Shown: positions 38,207-46,295 of the stretch, in pieces
Layout: the number at the start of each line of letters is the position of its first letter
Position numbering within the stretch: position 1 is the first letter of the stretch
From: Gammaproteobacteria bacterium
Lineage (GTDB): Bacteria; Pseudomonadota; Gammaproteobacteria; Steroidobacterales; Steroidobacteraceae
Assembly: GCA_028293765.1 (NCBI GenBank)
Contig: JAQGOG010000178.1
Location: forward strand, 62,001 to 126,000
Direction: 5' to 3'
DNA length: 64,000 nt
The notes under the pieces: generated by a model
What the model was told of the DNA's origin: nothing
What the model saw: the letters and a program-made list of their open reading frames with translations, nothing else
The model's database searches: none
Program-made: the position numbers and the translations under genes

Positions 38207-38569
38207 ATGGCTCGGATACTAGCGGTAGACGACTCGGCGGCGATGCGCCAGATGGTGGGCATTACGCTCACGGGTGCGGGTCACCAGGTGAGCCAGGCCA
38301 ATGACGGCTGCGAGGCCCTGGAAATCGCGGAAAAGCAGAAATTCGATCTCGTGATCACGGACGTGAACATGCCCAACATGGATGGCATCACGCTCGTGCG
38401 CGAGTTGCGCAGCCGCGCGAGCTACAAGTACGTGCCACTCCTGGTGTTGACGACGGAAGCGACGGCCGAGCGTAAACAACAAGGCAAGGCTGCGGGGGCG
38501 ACCGGTTGGCTCGTGAAACCGTTCAATCCCGAGCGGCTGCTGGCGACCGTAGCCAAAGTGCTCGGCTGA
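38207..38569 (+). CDS. Second CheY-type response regulator
   Basis: 120-aa single receiver domain. D8/D9, phospho-acceptor D52 (ITDVNMPNMDG), T82/T83 and K104 are conserved. The aromatic switch position is tryptophan (W101 in GWLVKPF), where the first CheY has tyrosine. It may act as a phosphate sink or signal to a target other than FliM; a motor role cannot be excluded. Located just after the receptors and before cheR. Confidence 0.9.
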   Translation: MARILAVDDSAAMRQMVGITLTGAGHQVSQANDGCEALEIAEKQKFDLVITDVNMPNMDGITLVRELRSRASYKYVPLLVLTTEATAERKQQGKAAGATGWLVKPFNPERLLATVAKVLG

Positions 38570-38608
38570 CTCTTTTTTCACCATCACCTGAACGAACGAG
38601 GACAATTC

Positions 38609-38941
38609 ATGAACTCTCCGAAGAGAATGCTTGCGGCTCTGGCCGTCGCTTATGCCGTGAGCATCACGGCCCACGCAGACTGCGTACTGCCGCCGGCACC
38701 GAGCAAGATTCCCGACGGCAAGACCGCCAGTGAACAGGAAATGGTCACGGCGATGCAGACCCTGAAGGAATACAACGGCGACGTCGACACCTACCTGAAA
38801 TGCCTGGAATTCGAGGCGAAGCAGAACCGCCTGAGCGCCGGCGAGCAGGAAAAGATGCACAACCTGGCCGTGGACACGCTCACGAAGGTGGCGGGCAAGT
38901 TCAACGAGCAGGTGCGCACGTTCAAGTCGAAGAGCGGCTGA
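38609..38941 (+). CDS. Small secreted protein of unknown function in the chemotaxis operon
   Basis: 110 aa. N-terminal signal peptide (MLAALAVAYAVSITAHA, cleavage likely after AHA) then a ~85-residue mature protein. It begins DCVLPPAPSKIPDGKTA and is otherwise helical and charged. Two cysteines (in ADCVLPP and LKCLEFE) could form a disulfide. Good Shine-Dalgarno (GAGGA, seven bases). I do not recognise a named family. Its place among che genes suggests, without proof, a role near the receptor sensor domains. A T-run just before it (38572-38577) could mark a weak terminator after cheY. Confidence 0.7.
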   Translation: MNSPKRMLAALAVAYAVSITAHADCVLPPAPSKIPDGKTASEQEMVTAMQTLKEYNGDVDTYLKCLEFEAKQNRLSAGEQEKMHNLAVDTLTKVAGKFNEQVRTFKSKSG

Positions 38942-39008
38942 GACGGGAAACCTGACGCAGTTGCAGTGACAGTCGACCATCCCCGGCGCGGCGGCACGTC
39001 CGCGCTGG

Positions 39009-39075
39009 GTCCGAGGCACGCCTCGGACGGGTGGCCAGGATAGCCACATCGGAATGTCAGCGCGCAGTGGCGCGC
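39009..39075 (+). repeat. three successive hairpins before the DxxxQ gene
   Basis: 39009-39028: perfect 8-bp stem GTCCGAGG / CCTCGGAC with loop CACG. 39031-39047: 5-bp stem GTGGC / GCCAC. 39060-39075: 6-bp stem GCGCGC / GCGCGC with loop AGTG. They occupy most of a 178-base gap with no recognisable promoter or U-tract. They could be a processing or attenuation region inside the che operon. Confidence 0.5.
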
Positions 39076-39119
39076 GTAGCTGCTACCGACGCGCACAAGG
39101 AGGATGCACGCGAAGGACA

Positions 39120-39767
39120 ATGCCTGCGGCAAGACGGTCAGCCATAGACATGAAGCGACATACAGACGTTCCGCGTCCGTCCGACGCTCCAGACGACAAA
39201 AGGATAACAGTCGACGTGCCCCTGCAATTGCAAAAAGCTGCGTCGCCCGACGAGGCCTGTCAGGCCCCCGACGGCGGTGTCACCATGAGACTGCGCGCCT
39301 TACGGACCCGCGCCGAACCGACGACCCCGGTCGAGGCGGCCGCCGCCCTGATCGAGTTGTCCCTGCACGAGTCGAATGCTCCCGTGGAGCAGCTCAGCGG
39401 CGCGCTCGTTCGCATCGCCCAGTCTCTGCAGGGCGGCACCGGCGACTTCCAACGCAACCGGGACCTGCTCGCCGGGGACCTGGCGGTCTGCATCGAAAGC
39501 CTGCAGTTTCACGACCGTCTCACACAACAGCTCACACAGGTGCGCAATCTCCTCGCGAGCCTTGCGTTCAGCGACATGCACCTGGATTCCGCAGGACGGC
39601 TGCTACCGGGCGATACCGACACCTGGCACATACTGCTGGAGAACCTGCGCGCCCGCTTTACATCGGACTCGCATCGGATTCTGTTCAACCTCCTGCTGCC
39701 CGGAGCGGGCCCACGCACGGGCGCTCCCTCGCTGCATGCGAACGAGGGCAGCGTCGAGCTGTTCTGA
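39120..39767 (+). CDS. Unknown helical protein with a CheZ-like DxxxQ motif
   Basis: About 215 aa from ATG 39120; ATG 39150 or upstream ATG 39054 are alternatives and none has an ideal Shine-Dalgarno. No named domain was recognised. The C-terminal two thirds look helical. The segment ESLQFHDRLTQQLTQVRNLL contains D132 and Q136 in the same DxxxQ spacing as CheZ (QDLTGQ). In CheZ these residues catalyse CheY-P hydrolysis. Its neighbours are cheY2 and cheR (12 bases downstream). A phosphatase or CheY-binding role is inference; a real CheZ exists elsewhere in the window. Confidence 0.6.
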   Translation: MPAARRSAIDMKRHTDVPRPSDAPDDKRITVDVPLQLQKAASPDEACQAPDGGVTMRLRALRTRAEPTTPVEAAAALIELSLHESNAPVEQLSGALVRIAQSLQGGTGDFQRNRDLLAGDLAVCIESLQFHDRLTQQLTQVRNLLASLAFSDMHLDSAGRLLPGDTDTWHILLENLRARFTSDSHRILFNLLLPGAGPRTGAPSLHANEGSVELF

Positions 39768-39779
39768 CGAGCCTGTTAC

Positions 39780-40646
39780 ATGGCACTCAATCAGTTGCGT
39801 GACGCCCTCGCCGCCCCTCGGGCGCGTGAGTTTGCCTTCGGCAACGAAGACTTCGAGGCATTGCGGAAACTCGTCAAGGAACTGACGGGGATCAATCTTT
39901 CGGATCAGAAGCGCGAGCTCGTGTACGGGCGACTCGCCCGGCGGCTGCGCACGCTGGGGCTGCGGACCTTTGCCGAATACCGCGATCTGCTCAGCTCGGA
40001 CGGTGGCCGTGAGATCGCCGAGCTGTGCAATGCCATCACCACGAATCTGACCGCCTTCTTCCGGGAGGGCCATCACTTCGACTATCTGCGTGAGCAGGTG
40101 TTGAAGCCGCTCGCGGCGGAGTCCGCGGCCACGCGTCGCGTGCGCATCTGGTCCGCCGGGTGCTCGACTGGCGAGGAAGCGTATTCGCTGGCCATGACGG
40201 TCATCGAAGCGCTGCCCGACCTACGGCGCTGGGACGTGAAGATTCTCGCTACCGATCTCGACTCGGACGTGCTGGAACGCGCGCAGCGCGGCGTCTATGC
40301 CGCCGACCGGGTCCGGGCGCTCGGCCCGCAGCGCCTGTCCCGATTCTTCGTCGAACGGCGTGCGCGCGAGGAACTCTGCTACGAGGTGACGCCGGAGCTC
40401 ACGGCCCTCATTACGTTCAAGCAGCTCAATCTCATGCATCACCTGCCGATGAAGGGTCCGTTGAACGCGATTTTCTGCAGGAACGTGGTGATCTATTTCG
40501 ACAAGGACACCCAGCGCGAGCTGTTCGCGCGGGTTGCCTATCTGCAGCGCCCCGGCGACCTGCTGTTCCTCGGCCATTCCGAGAGCCTGTTCAAGGTCTC
40601 CGAGAGCTACACCCCCATCGGCAAGACCGTGTATCGGCGCACCTGA
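39780..40646 (+). CDS. cheR: CheR, chemoreceptor methyltransferase
   Basis: Methylates receptor glutamates with S-adenosylmethionine. 288 aa. Helical N-terminal domain (INLSDQKRELVYGRLARRLR), AdoMet-binding motif IWSAGCSTGEEAYSLAM (from ~121), ILATDLDSDVLERAQRGVY, and AIFCRNVVIYFDKDTQRELF. Both receptors end in xWxxF peptides that could recruit it. cheD starts two bases after the stop. Confidence 0.97.
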   Translation: MALNQLRDALAAPRAREFAFGNEDFEALRKLVKELTGINLSDQKRELVYGRLARRLRTLGLRTFAEYRDLLSSDGGREIAELCNAITTNLTAFFREGHHFDYLREQVLKPLAAESAATRRVRIWSAGCSTGEEAYSLAMTVIEALPDLRRWDVKILATDLDSDVLERAQRGVYAADRVRALGPQRLSRFFVERRAREELCYEVTPELTALITFKQLNLMHHLPMKGPLNAIFCRNVVIYFDKDTQRELFARVAYLQRPGDLLFLGHSESLFKVSESYTPIGKTVYRRT

Positions 40647-40647
40647 C

Positions 40648-41307
40648 ATGCGTGCCTACCTCAACAGAGGGGCGGCCGAGGAGCCGCTCCCGATGCTGCC
40701 GGCCTTCGCCCACATGCAGCGTTACTGGGATCCGGAAAATGCGCGCTGGAGCGTCAAAATCCTGCCGGGCGAGTACTACGTGACGAAGGGCGACGAGGTG
40801 GTGTCCACCGTGCTCGGCTCCTGTGTGTCCGCCTGTGTGCGCGATCCCAAGCTGAACGTTGGCGGGATGAATCACTTCATGCTGCCGGAGGACAAGTCGG
40901 TCGGGCCCAACAACTGGCTCGATCCGGCCGTGGGCCTGGCCACGCGCTACGGCTCCTACGCGATGGAAAGCCTCATCAACGATCTGATGAAGCTCGGGGC
41001 CACGCGCCAGCGGCTGGAGATCAAGCTGTTCGGCGGCGGCCGCATCCTCTCCGGGATGACGGACGTCGGCGAGCGCAACATCCAGTTCATCAAGAGCTAC
41101 ATGGAGCTCGAAGGCCTGCGGGTGGCCGCCGAGGACCTGGGCGGCACGCAGCCGCGCAAGGTCGTCTACTTTCCGGCGACGGGACGCTGCAAGCTGCGCA
41201 AACTGCCGCCGGTCGAGAATCGCATCATCAGTCATCACGAACAGTTGTACCTCGCCACCCTCGGCAAGCAGGCCGCGGACGGCGGCGACGTCGACCTGTT
41301 CGAATAG
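40648..41307 (+). CDS. cheD: CheD, chemoreceptor glutamine deamidase
   Basis: Deamidates receptor glutamines to methylatable glutamates. 219 aa from ATG 40648. Catalytic cysteine in [10 protein letters not shown], histidine in [10 protein letters not shown], and [20 protein letters not shown] match the family. The C-terminal ~45 residues extend beyond the core fold. Confidence 0.95.
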   Translation: MRAYLNRGAAEEPLPMLPAFAHMQRYWDPENARWSVKILPGEYYVTKGDEVVSTVLGSCVSACVRDPKLNVGGMNHFMLPEDKSVGPNNWLDPAVGLATRYGSYAMESLINDLMKLGATRQRLEIKLFGGGRILSGMTDVGERNIQFIKSYMELEGLRVAAEDLGGTQPRKVVYFPATGRCKLRKLPPVENRIISHHEQLYLATLGKQAADGGDVDLFE

Positions 41308-41318
41308 GCGCAAATAAC

Positions 41319-42464
41319 ATGACGAGCACCGTCTCCCCCGCAGCCAGGATCGCGGCGCAGCGCCGCATCCGCGTCCTCATCGTGGACGACTCCGCGCTCG
41401 TGCGCAGCCTCCTCAGCGACATTCTGTCGGCCGACCCGGGCATAGAGGTCGTGGGCGTTGCGGGCGACGCCCACGTGGCGCGCGAGAAGATCAAACAGCT
41501 CAATCCCGACGTGCTCACGCTCGATGTCGAGATGCCGAAGATGGATGGCATCACGTTCCTCAAGAACCTGATGCGGTTGCGGCCGATGCCGGTCATCATG
41601 GTTTCCTCGCTCACCGAGCGGGGCGCCGATGTAACTCTGGACGCCCTGGCGCTCGGCGCCGTGGACTACCTTTCCAAGCCGAAGATCGATCTTGCGGCGA
41701 CTCTGAAGGACTACGGCGAAGAGCTCATCGAGAAGATCCGGATTGCGTCGAAGGCCAGCGTGCGCGCGCTGGATCCGCGACGCGCGGCGGCCATTACCGC
41801 CACACCCGCCCACACTACCGACGCCGTGTTGGCAAAGGCGCCGCCGCCGAGGCAACTGCGCACCACGGATCGCATCATCGCGATCGGAGCCTCGACGGGC
41901 GGTACCGAAGCCATCAAGGAAGTGCTCATGCGCCTGCCGCCTGACACACCGGGCGTCGTGATCGCGCAACATATTCCGAAGGCCTTCAGCGGTCCCTTTG
42001 CGAAGCGTATGAACGACTGCTGCCATGTGACGGTGTACGAGGCGGAGGATGGCCAGCAGGTGCTCGCCGGTCACGCGTACATCGCGCCCGGCGACCAGCA
42101 CCTGATGGTGGTGCGGGATGGAACCCGTTATGTCTGCCGCCTCGATGATGGAGTGCCCGTCAACCGCCACAAACCCTCGGTGGATGTCCTGTTCCGCTCC
42201 GTCGCGCAGAACGCCGGGCGCAATGCCATTGGCGTCCTGCTCACAGGCATGGGCAAAGATGGCGCGCGCGGCATGAAGGAGATGCTCGACGCCGGAAGCC
42301 ATACGATCGCCCAGGACGAGGCGACGAGCGTCGTGTGGGGAATGCCCGGCGAAGCGGTGTCTCTCGGCGCCGCGCAGCACGTGCTGGCCCTGGAGAATGT
42401 GGCAAACAAAATCCTCTCATTGGCCGATGCAATGGATATCACCCGCGAGGCTCACGAGGCGTGA
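41319..42464 (+). CDS. cheB: CheB, receptor methylesterase/response regulator
   Basis: Demethylates receptors when phosphorylated by CheA. 381 aa. Receiver domain with D69 ([12 protein letters not shown]); Ala/Pro linker; methylesterase domain with the catalytic triad S192 (GASTGG), H218 (IAQHIP) and D314 ([10 protein letters not shown]). Last gene of the che operon; a new promoter follows. Confidence 0.97.
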   Translation: MTSTVSPAARIAAQRRIRVLIVDDSALVRSLLSDILSADPGIEVVGVAGDAHVAREKIKQLNPDVLTLDVEMPKMDGITFLKNLMRLRPMPVIMVSSLTERGADVTLDALALGAVDYLSKPKIDLAATLKDYGEELIEKIRIASKASVRALDPRRAAAITATPAHTTDAVLAKAPPPRQLRTTDRIIAIGASTGGTEAIKEVLMRLPPDTPGVVIAQHIPKAFSGPFAKRMNDCCHVTVYEAEDGQQVLAGHAYIAPGDQHLMVVRDGTRYVCRLDDGVPVNRHKPSVDVLFRSVAQNAGRNAIGVLLTGMGKDGARGMKEMLDAGSHTIAQDEATSVVWGMPGEAVSLGAAQHVLALENVANKILSLADAMDITREAHEA

Positions 42465-42484
42465 ACCAATACCGGACATAAGTC

Positions 42485-42511
42485 TCAAGTCCACGGAGGA
42501 TTAGCCGCTAC
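42485..42511 (+). promoter_or_regulatory. sigma-28 (FliA) promoter for the HDOD gene pair
   Basis: TCAA-N15-GCCGCTAC, the same -10 variant as upstream of fliS. It lies 20 bases before the first HDOD ATG and suggests the HDOD genes are part of the late flagellar regulon. Confidence 0.6.
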
Positions 42512-42530
42512 GGAATCAAGAGGGAACCTG

Positions 42531-43415
42531 ATGAATACTGCAGCTGCCCAGACCACGAAGAGCACCAGCGACGCGGAAGCCTTTGCTTTCGTCCAAGCGC
42601 TGGCCTCCGAGCTCTCCAAGGGCAAAGTCGATTTGCCGAGCTTCCCGGACATTGCACTGCGCGTCCGGAAAGTGCTGGCCGATGAGCAGGTCTCGCAAGA
42701 CCAGGTCGTACGCGTCGTCGGCTCGGAGCCCGCGCTGGCCGCACGGCTCATGCAGATCGCGAATTCCGCCGCGCTGAACTTCACTGGCAAGGCCATCAGC
42801 GAGCTGCGTACGGCGATCAACCGTATGGGCTTCAACATGGTGCGCAGCGCAGCGATCGCCTTTGCGATGTCGCAGCTCAAGAAAGTCGACGCGCTCAAAG
42901 GTCTCGAGAAGCCGCTGGACGAACTGTGGAAGAGCAGCGCCGCGGTGGCGGCGATGTCGCATGCGGTCGCGAAACGCTACAGCCGCGTCAATCCCGATAC
43001 CGCCCTCCTGGCAGGTCTCCTGCACGGCATCGGCAAACTGTACATCCTGACCCGCTCGAGCAAGCATCCAAATCTCTTCGCCGACCACGTGGTTTACAAC
43101 TCGATCGTGCGCGATTGGCACAGCCCGATCGCGAAGGCGCTGCTCGAGAACTGGGACATGGCCGAGGAGATCGTGGTGGCCGTGAGCGAGTACGAAGACC
43201 TCGAGCGCGAACACGACGGCAATGTCGACCTGACCGACGTGCTCACGGTCGGCAACCTGCTCGCGGCGTTCAAGGAGCATCCCGAGTCGCTCGAGATCAA
43301 CATGCACGATGTTCCCGCCTGCAAGCGCATGAACATCGACCGCGCGAGCTACGAGAAACTCATAGACGAATCGGAGCACGAAATCGACGCCCTGCGCCAG
43401 GCGTTGGGGGTCTGA
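42531..43415 (+). CDS. HDOD-domain protein 1
   Basis: 294 aa. HDOD domain over about 20-230, with LPSFPDIALRVRKVLADEQV, VGSEPALAARLMQIANSAAL and INRMGFNMVRSAAIAFAM. The HD-type motif reads LLHGIGKLYI: the histidine is kept but the aspartate is glycine, so phosphodiesterase activity is unlikely. HDOD proteins usually act as signalling or scaffold modules. Good Shine-Dalgarno (AGGG, six bases). A second, similar gene follows. Confidence 0.88.
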   Translation: MNTAAAQTTKSTSDAEAFAFVQALASELSKGKVDLPSFPDIALRVRKVLADEQVSQDQVVRVVGSEPALAARLMQIANSAALNFTGKAISELRTAINRMGFNMVRSAAIAFAMSQLKKVDALKGLEKPLDELWKSSAAVAAMSHAVAKRYSRVNPDTALLAGLLHGIGKLYILTRSSKHPNLFADHVVYNSIVRDWHSPIAKALLENWDMAEEIVVAVSEYEDLEREHDGNVDLTDVLTVGNLLAAFKEHPESLEINMHDVPACKRMNIDRASYEKLIDESEHEIDALRQALGV

Positions 43416-43450
43416 CGCCACGCGCCAAGCCTGCCGCGAAAGCAGCTCAC

Positions 43451-44353
43451 ATGAACGCACAACCTTCGATGATGGCCAGCAAAACTCAATCTGACGCGGA
43501 CGCCGAAAACAGCGATGTCGCTTTCACGTTCGTGCAGGCGCTGGCGGCAGAACTGTCGGGTGGCAAGGTCGAGTTGCCGGGTTTTCCGCACATCGTGATG
43601 CGGGTGCAGCGGGTGTTGGGCGACGAGAATTCCGATGCTTCCCGAGTCGTACGTGTCATGGGCAGCGAGCCGGTGCTGGCCACGCAGCTCGTGCGTATGG
43701 CCAATTCCGCTGCGCTCAATCCGGGACGCGCGCCGGTGACGGATCTGCGGGCGGCGGTCGCTCGTGTTGGGCTCGACACGGTGCGCTCCGCGACCATTGC
43801 GTTTGCGATTGCGCAACTGCGCGAGGCGCCGTCGCTTAAGGGGCTGGAAAAGCAGCTTGGCGTCCTTTGGCGCCACAGCGTGCAGGTTGCGGCGCTTGGT
43901 CACGCGGTCGCACGCCGATTGACCTCCGTGAGCGCCGACACGGCCATGCTGGCGGGACTGCTGCAGGGAATTGGCCGGCTCTACATCCTCACGCGCGCCA
44001 GCCGTCATCCATCGTTGTTCAAGGATCCGCTGGCCTACCAGACGATCGAGCACGACTGGCATCTCAGCATCGCTGCCGCGCTACTCGAGAACTGGGGTAT
44101 TGCGGACGAGATTGTGCAAGCGGTGCACGAGTCGGAGAATTTTGAGCGCGAAAGCCGCGGAACTCCCACCCTCACGGACGTACTTGTCGTTGCCACGCTG
44201 CTCTCCGATCTGCAGGGTGAGCCCGAGGTGCTAAGGGCGCAGACACTGTGCGCGAAGCCGCTGCAGAGAATGAAGCTCGACTTTGCGGCTTGTGAGGCGT
44301 TCCTGGCAGAGTCGGCGCAAGAGATTGCCGCGTTGCGGGATGCGTTGGGGTAG
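43451..44353 (+). CDS. HDOD-domain protein 2, tandem paralogue
   Basis: 300 aa from ATG 43451. Clearly duplicated from protein 1, sharing FVQALAAELSGGKVELPGFP, VMGSEPVLATQLVRMANSAA and AVARVGLDTVRSATIAFAIA. The motif is further degraded to LLQGIGRLYI, with neither His nor Asp. It ends at the terminator at 44356. No other domain is attached. Confidence 0.86.
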   Translation: MNAQPSMMASKTQSDADAENSDVAFTFVQALAAELSGGKVELPGFPHIVMRVQRVLGDENSDASRVVRVMGSEPVLATQLVRMANSAALNPGRAPVTDLRAAVARVGLDTVRSATIAFAIAQLREAPSLKGLEKQLGVLWRHSVQVAALGHAVARRLTSVSADTAMLAGLLQGIGRLYILTRASRHPSLFKDPLAYQTIEHDWHLSIAAALLENWGIADEIVQAVHESENFERESRGTPTLTDVLVVATLLSDLQGEPEVLRAQTLCAKPLQRMKLDFAACEAFLAESAQEIAALRDALG

Positions 44354-44355
44354 GA

Positions 44356-44381
44356 AAAAAAGGGGCTCGAGCCCCTTTTTT
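44356..44381. terminator. bidirectional rho-independent terminator
   Basis: Perfect inverted repeat: AAAAAA-GGGGCTC / GAGCCCC-TTTTTT. The stem with A-run on one side and T-run on the other serves both the HDOD genes (+) and flgN (-), which converge here. It is the clearest terminator in the window. Confidence 0.93.
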
Positions 44382-44407
44382 CGCGTCGACCCCTAACCTT
44401 CGGGGGG

Positions 44408-44890
44408 TCAGGCAGCCCCGAGTACTCGGCCCGGGCGAGCGGCGACGGTTGCACCACGCGGTCCGTAGGTGTCGGCTTTGTCTGCACGGCCCGTCAGTAT
44501 TCCCAACAGCCCTTCGACGCGCTTCAATTTCGCGGCGACCATGGTTCCATTGCGGTCGTTGAGGTCGCGACAGACGGAGGCGCGCTGCGCGCATTCGCGC
44601 AGGCGGGACACGAGTGAGCCTGTGGGGTCGCACCATGCCATCATGCGCTCGAGGCCCGCGAGATCCGGGGAGTGGCCGTGCATGCTGCAGAGGGAGCGGC
44701 GCTGTTCTTCGATGCGCGCCAGCGCCCCCACGCGCTCCTGGCGAGCTCTGGCTGTCTTCTCGAGCGCCGCGACATCCTGTGACCCGAGCACGTGGTGCTC
44801 GCTTTTCAGGAGCTCCTCGAGCTGCGCGAGTGTGTTGATTTCGTCGGCGAGCAGTGCGGCGAGGTGCTCACGGCAGACGTTCGGATCCAT
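44408..44890 (-). CDS. flgN: FlgN, chaperone for FlgK and FlgL
   Basis: Escorts the hook-filament junction proteins to the export gate. 160 aa, helical; family features are the N-terminal LAALLADEINTLAQLEELLK and the middle KTARARQERVGALARIEEQR. Start at 44890 with AAGGA upstream, four bases after flgM. The Gly/Arg/Ala-rich C-terminus is variable. Similarity in this family is modest; flgM adjacency makes the call firm. Confidence 0.88.
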   Translation of the reverse strand: MDPNVCREHLAALLADEINTLAQLEELLKSEHHVLGSQDVAALEKTARARQERVGALARIEEQRRSLCSMHGHSPDLAGLERMMAWCDPTGSLVSRLRECAQRASVCRDLNDRNGTMVAAKLKRVEGLLGILTGRADKADTYGPRGATVAARPGRVLGAA

Positions 44891-44893
44891 GGC

Positions 44894-45268
44894 TTACTGT
44901 CCTTGGCTGTCGTTTCTCGAAGGGACTGGCTGCTGGGTGTCCGGCAGGCGCGCGAGCGTCCCTTCGAGATGGATGAGCTGGTCCGCGATATGTTGCGGCT
45001 GAACCGTATAGGTTCCCTGTTCGATAGCGGTCTGGAGCTGCGCGACGCGCTTCTCGTCGACGGCGGGCAGACCGCGTACGGCTTGCTCCAGGGCGGCGAG
45101 CGTGCTGGCGGACTCGGTAATGTGAACATCACCGCCCGCAGCGCTCGCGGCAGTTCCGCTGGATCCATTGCTGGAGCCGCCAGTGACGACATCGCGTGCC
45201 TTGTCGGCCGGGCGACCTGCGCCGATCGCAGCGGCACCACCGTTTAAGCCATTGATTTTGTTCGTCAC
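44894..45268 (-). CDS. flgM: FlgM, anti-sigma-28 factor
   Basis: Binds FliA until it is exported through the finished hook. 124 aa from a GTG start at 45268 with GGAGA eight bases upstream. N-terminus MTNKINGLNG is the flexible export part; the FliA-binding C-terminal half includes VHITESASTLAALEQAVRGL, VDEKRVAQLQTAIEQGTYTV and PQHIADQLIHLEGTLARL. It has its own FliA promoter, a feedback loop, in addition to readthrough from flgA. Confidence 0.94.
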   Translation of the reverse strand: MTNKINGLNGGAAAIGAGRPADKARDVVTGGSSNGSSGTAASAAGGDVHITESASTLAALEQAVRGLPAVDEKRVAQLQTAIEQGTYTVQPQHIADQLIHLEGTLARLPDTQQPVPSRNDSQGQ

Positions 45269-45296
45269 GTCGGTTCTCCAGGGGTCTTCACTTACA

Positions 45297-45323
45297 GTAT
45301 CGGCACGGGCTGCGAGATCTTTA
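45297..45323 (-). promoter_or_regulatory. sigma-28 (FliA) promoter for flgM-flgN
   Basis: On the minus strand TAAA-N15-GCCGATAC, differing from consensus only in the last base. The TAAA overlaps the flgA stop codon. It lies 29 bases before the flgM start and is the best FliA match in the window. Confidence 0.85.
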
Positions 45324-46040
45324 GGGCGTGACGTGAATCACGTGGGTGGGGTCGACTACGCCCTCCACAACCCTGAGGGAGCCAAGATTCTGCACCTTGA
45401 TCCGGGCTCCATCGCGCCCATCCGACAGGGCTCGCCCGGGGGCGCGAACCTCTATACCGCCCACCGCAGCAAGAAGAGTCACGGCTTCACCCCGCTTGAC
45501 GATGTAATCCGGAAGTAAGGCATCCATCGTCAGAACCGCACCCGCCGCCAACGGCCGTATCAGGGTATTTCGCGCCAGCGTATCGATATCCGTGACGTAT
45601 CCGACGGCGAGCCCGGTTACGAGCCGCTTTTCCGTCGCCACATCGCTCGGTTTGAGGTGAGTGCCGCGCGGCGCCGGGACCCGTAGGACGAGCGCCGGGA
45701 TTTCGGACTCCACCGTTACCGGCACATACACTGTCCATGCGGCGCCGTATCCGCAGCTCACACCAACCGCCATTCGCGCTCCCAGTTGCGCACCGGAGAC
45801 GAGCGCGGCATGCAGGGTCCGCGAGCATTGCGCGAGCCGCAGGCGGGAATCCAGCTCAGCCGCCGTAATGACTATGCCCTGTGCGCCGGCAGGCATCTGC
45901 GCTCTTACGAAGCCTTCAGCGGCCGTGCGGATGGATTTAAGTGACTGCACACCTTCCGCCTGTGCGTGCGGGATTGCAGACAGTAATGACACTGCGGCGA
46001 GGCACCGCAGACGATGACGGGTTTTCGACGGTAAGTTCAT
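45321..46040 (-). CDS. flgA: FlgA, P-ring assembly chaperone
   Basis: Periplasmic chaperone for FlgI. 239 aa starting at 46040, where an N-terminal signal peptide begins (MNLPSKTRHRLRCLAAVSLL, cleavage after AQA). The SAF domain is clear: PVTVESEIPALVLRVPAPRG and RGTHLKPSDVATEKR. C-terminal IEVRAPGRALSDGRDGARIK and VQNLGSLRVVEGVVD are family features. An upstream in-frame extension (to 46211) would overrun the promoter and lacks a signal peptide at its start. Confidence 0.92.
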   Translation of the reverse strand: MNLPSKTRHRLRCLAAVSLLSAIPHAQAEGVQSLKSIRTAAEGFVRAQMPAGAQGIVITAAELDSRLRLAQCSRTLHAALVSGAQLGARMAVGVSCGYGAAWTVYVPVTVESEIPALVLRVPAPRGTHLKPSDVATEKRLVTGLAVGYVTDIDTLARNTLIRPLAAGAVLTMDALLPDYIVKRGEAVTLLAAVGGIEVRAPGRALSDGRDGARIKVQNLGSLRVVEGVVDPTHVIHVTP

Positions 46041-46055
46041 ATCAGGCGGGATGTG

Positions 46056-46071
46056 TGCAAGCGCCGCGCCA
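46056..46071 (-). promoter_or_regulatory. possible sigma-54 promoter for flgA
   Basis: On the minus strand TGGCGCGGCGCTTGCA, with GG and GC ten bases apart. It fits the motif, but transcription would begin only about six bases before the flgA ATG, leaving no room for a Shine-Dalgarno, so either the start codon or the promoter call may be off. Confidence 0.45.
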
Positions 46072-46295
46072 GCCGGGGGCACCATCGAAACGAGATCAGC
46101 CCTCGAGTTGTCACTCAAGCGCAGCGCGACGATGCCGTTATCGTGTTGAGCGAACCCAGCGCGGCGGTTCTCCGTCGATACGTTGCGCATCTGGCTGCCG
46201 GAAGGCGGCAAACCCCTGCCGCGCGGCGTGACTCACCTCACAAAACCAAACCCCACTCGCCCTCTCCACCGCGCTAGAGCGCTCCCCGACAGAAT

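Noticed and set aside
38551-38577. Possible terminator after the second cheY (AGCC/GGCT stem and T-run)
   Set aside because: Stem of only four base pairs, with several bases between it and the T-run.
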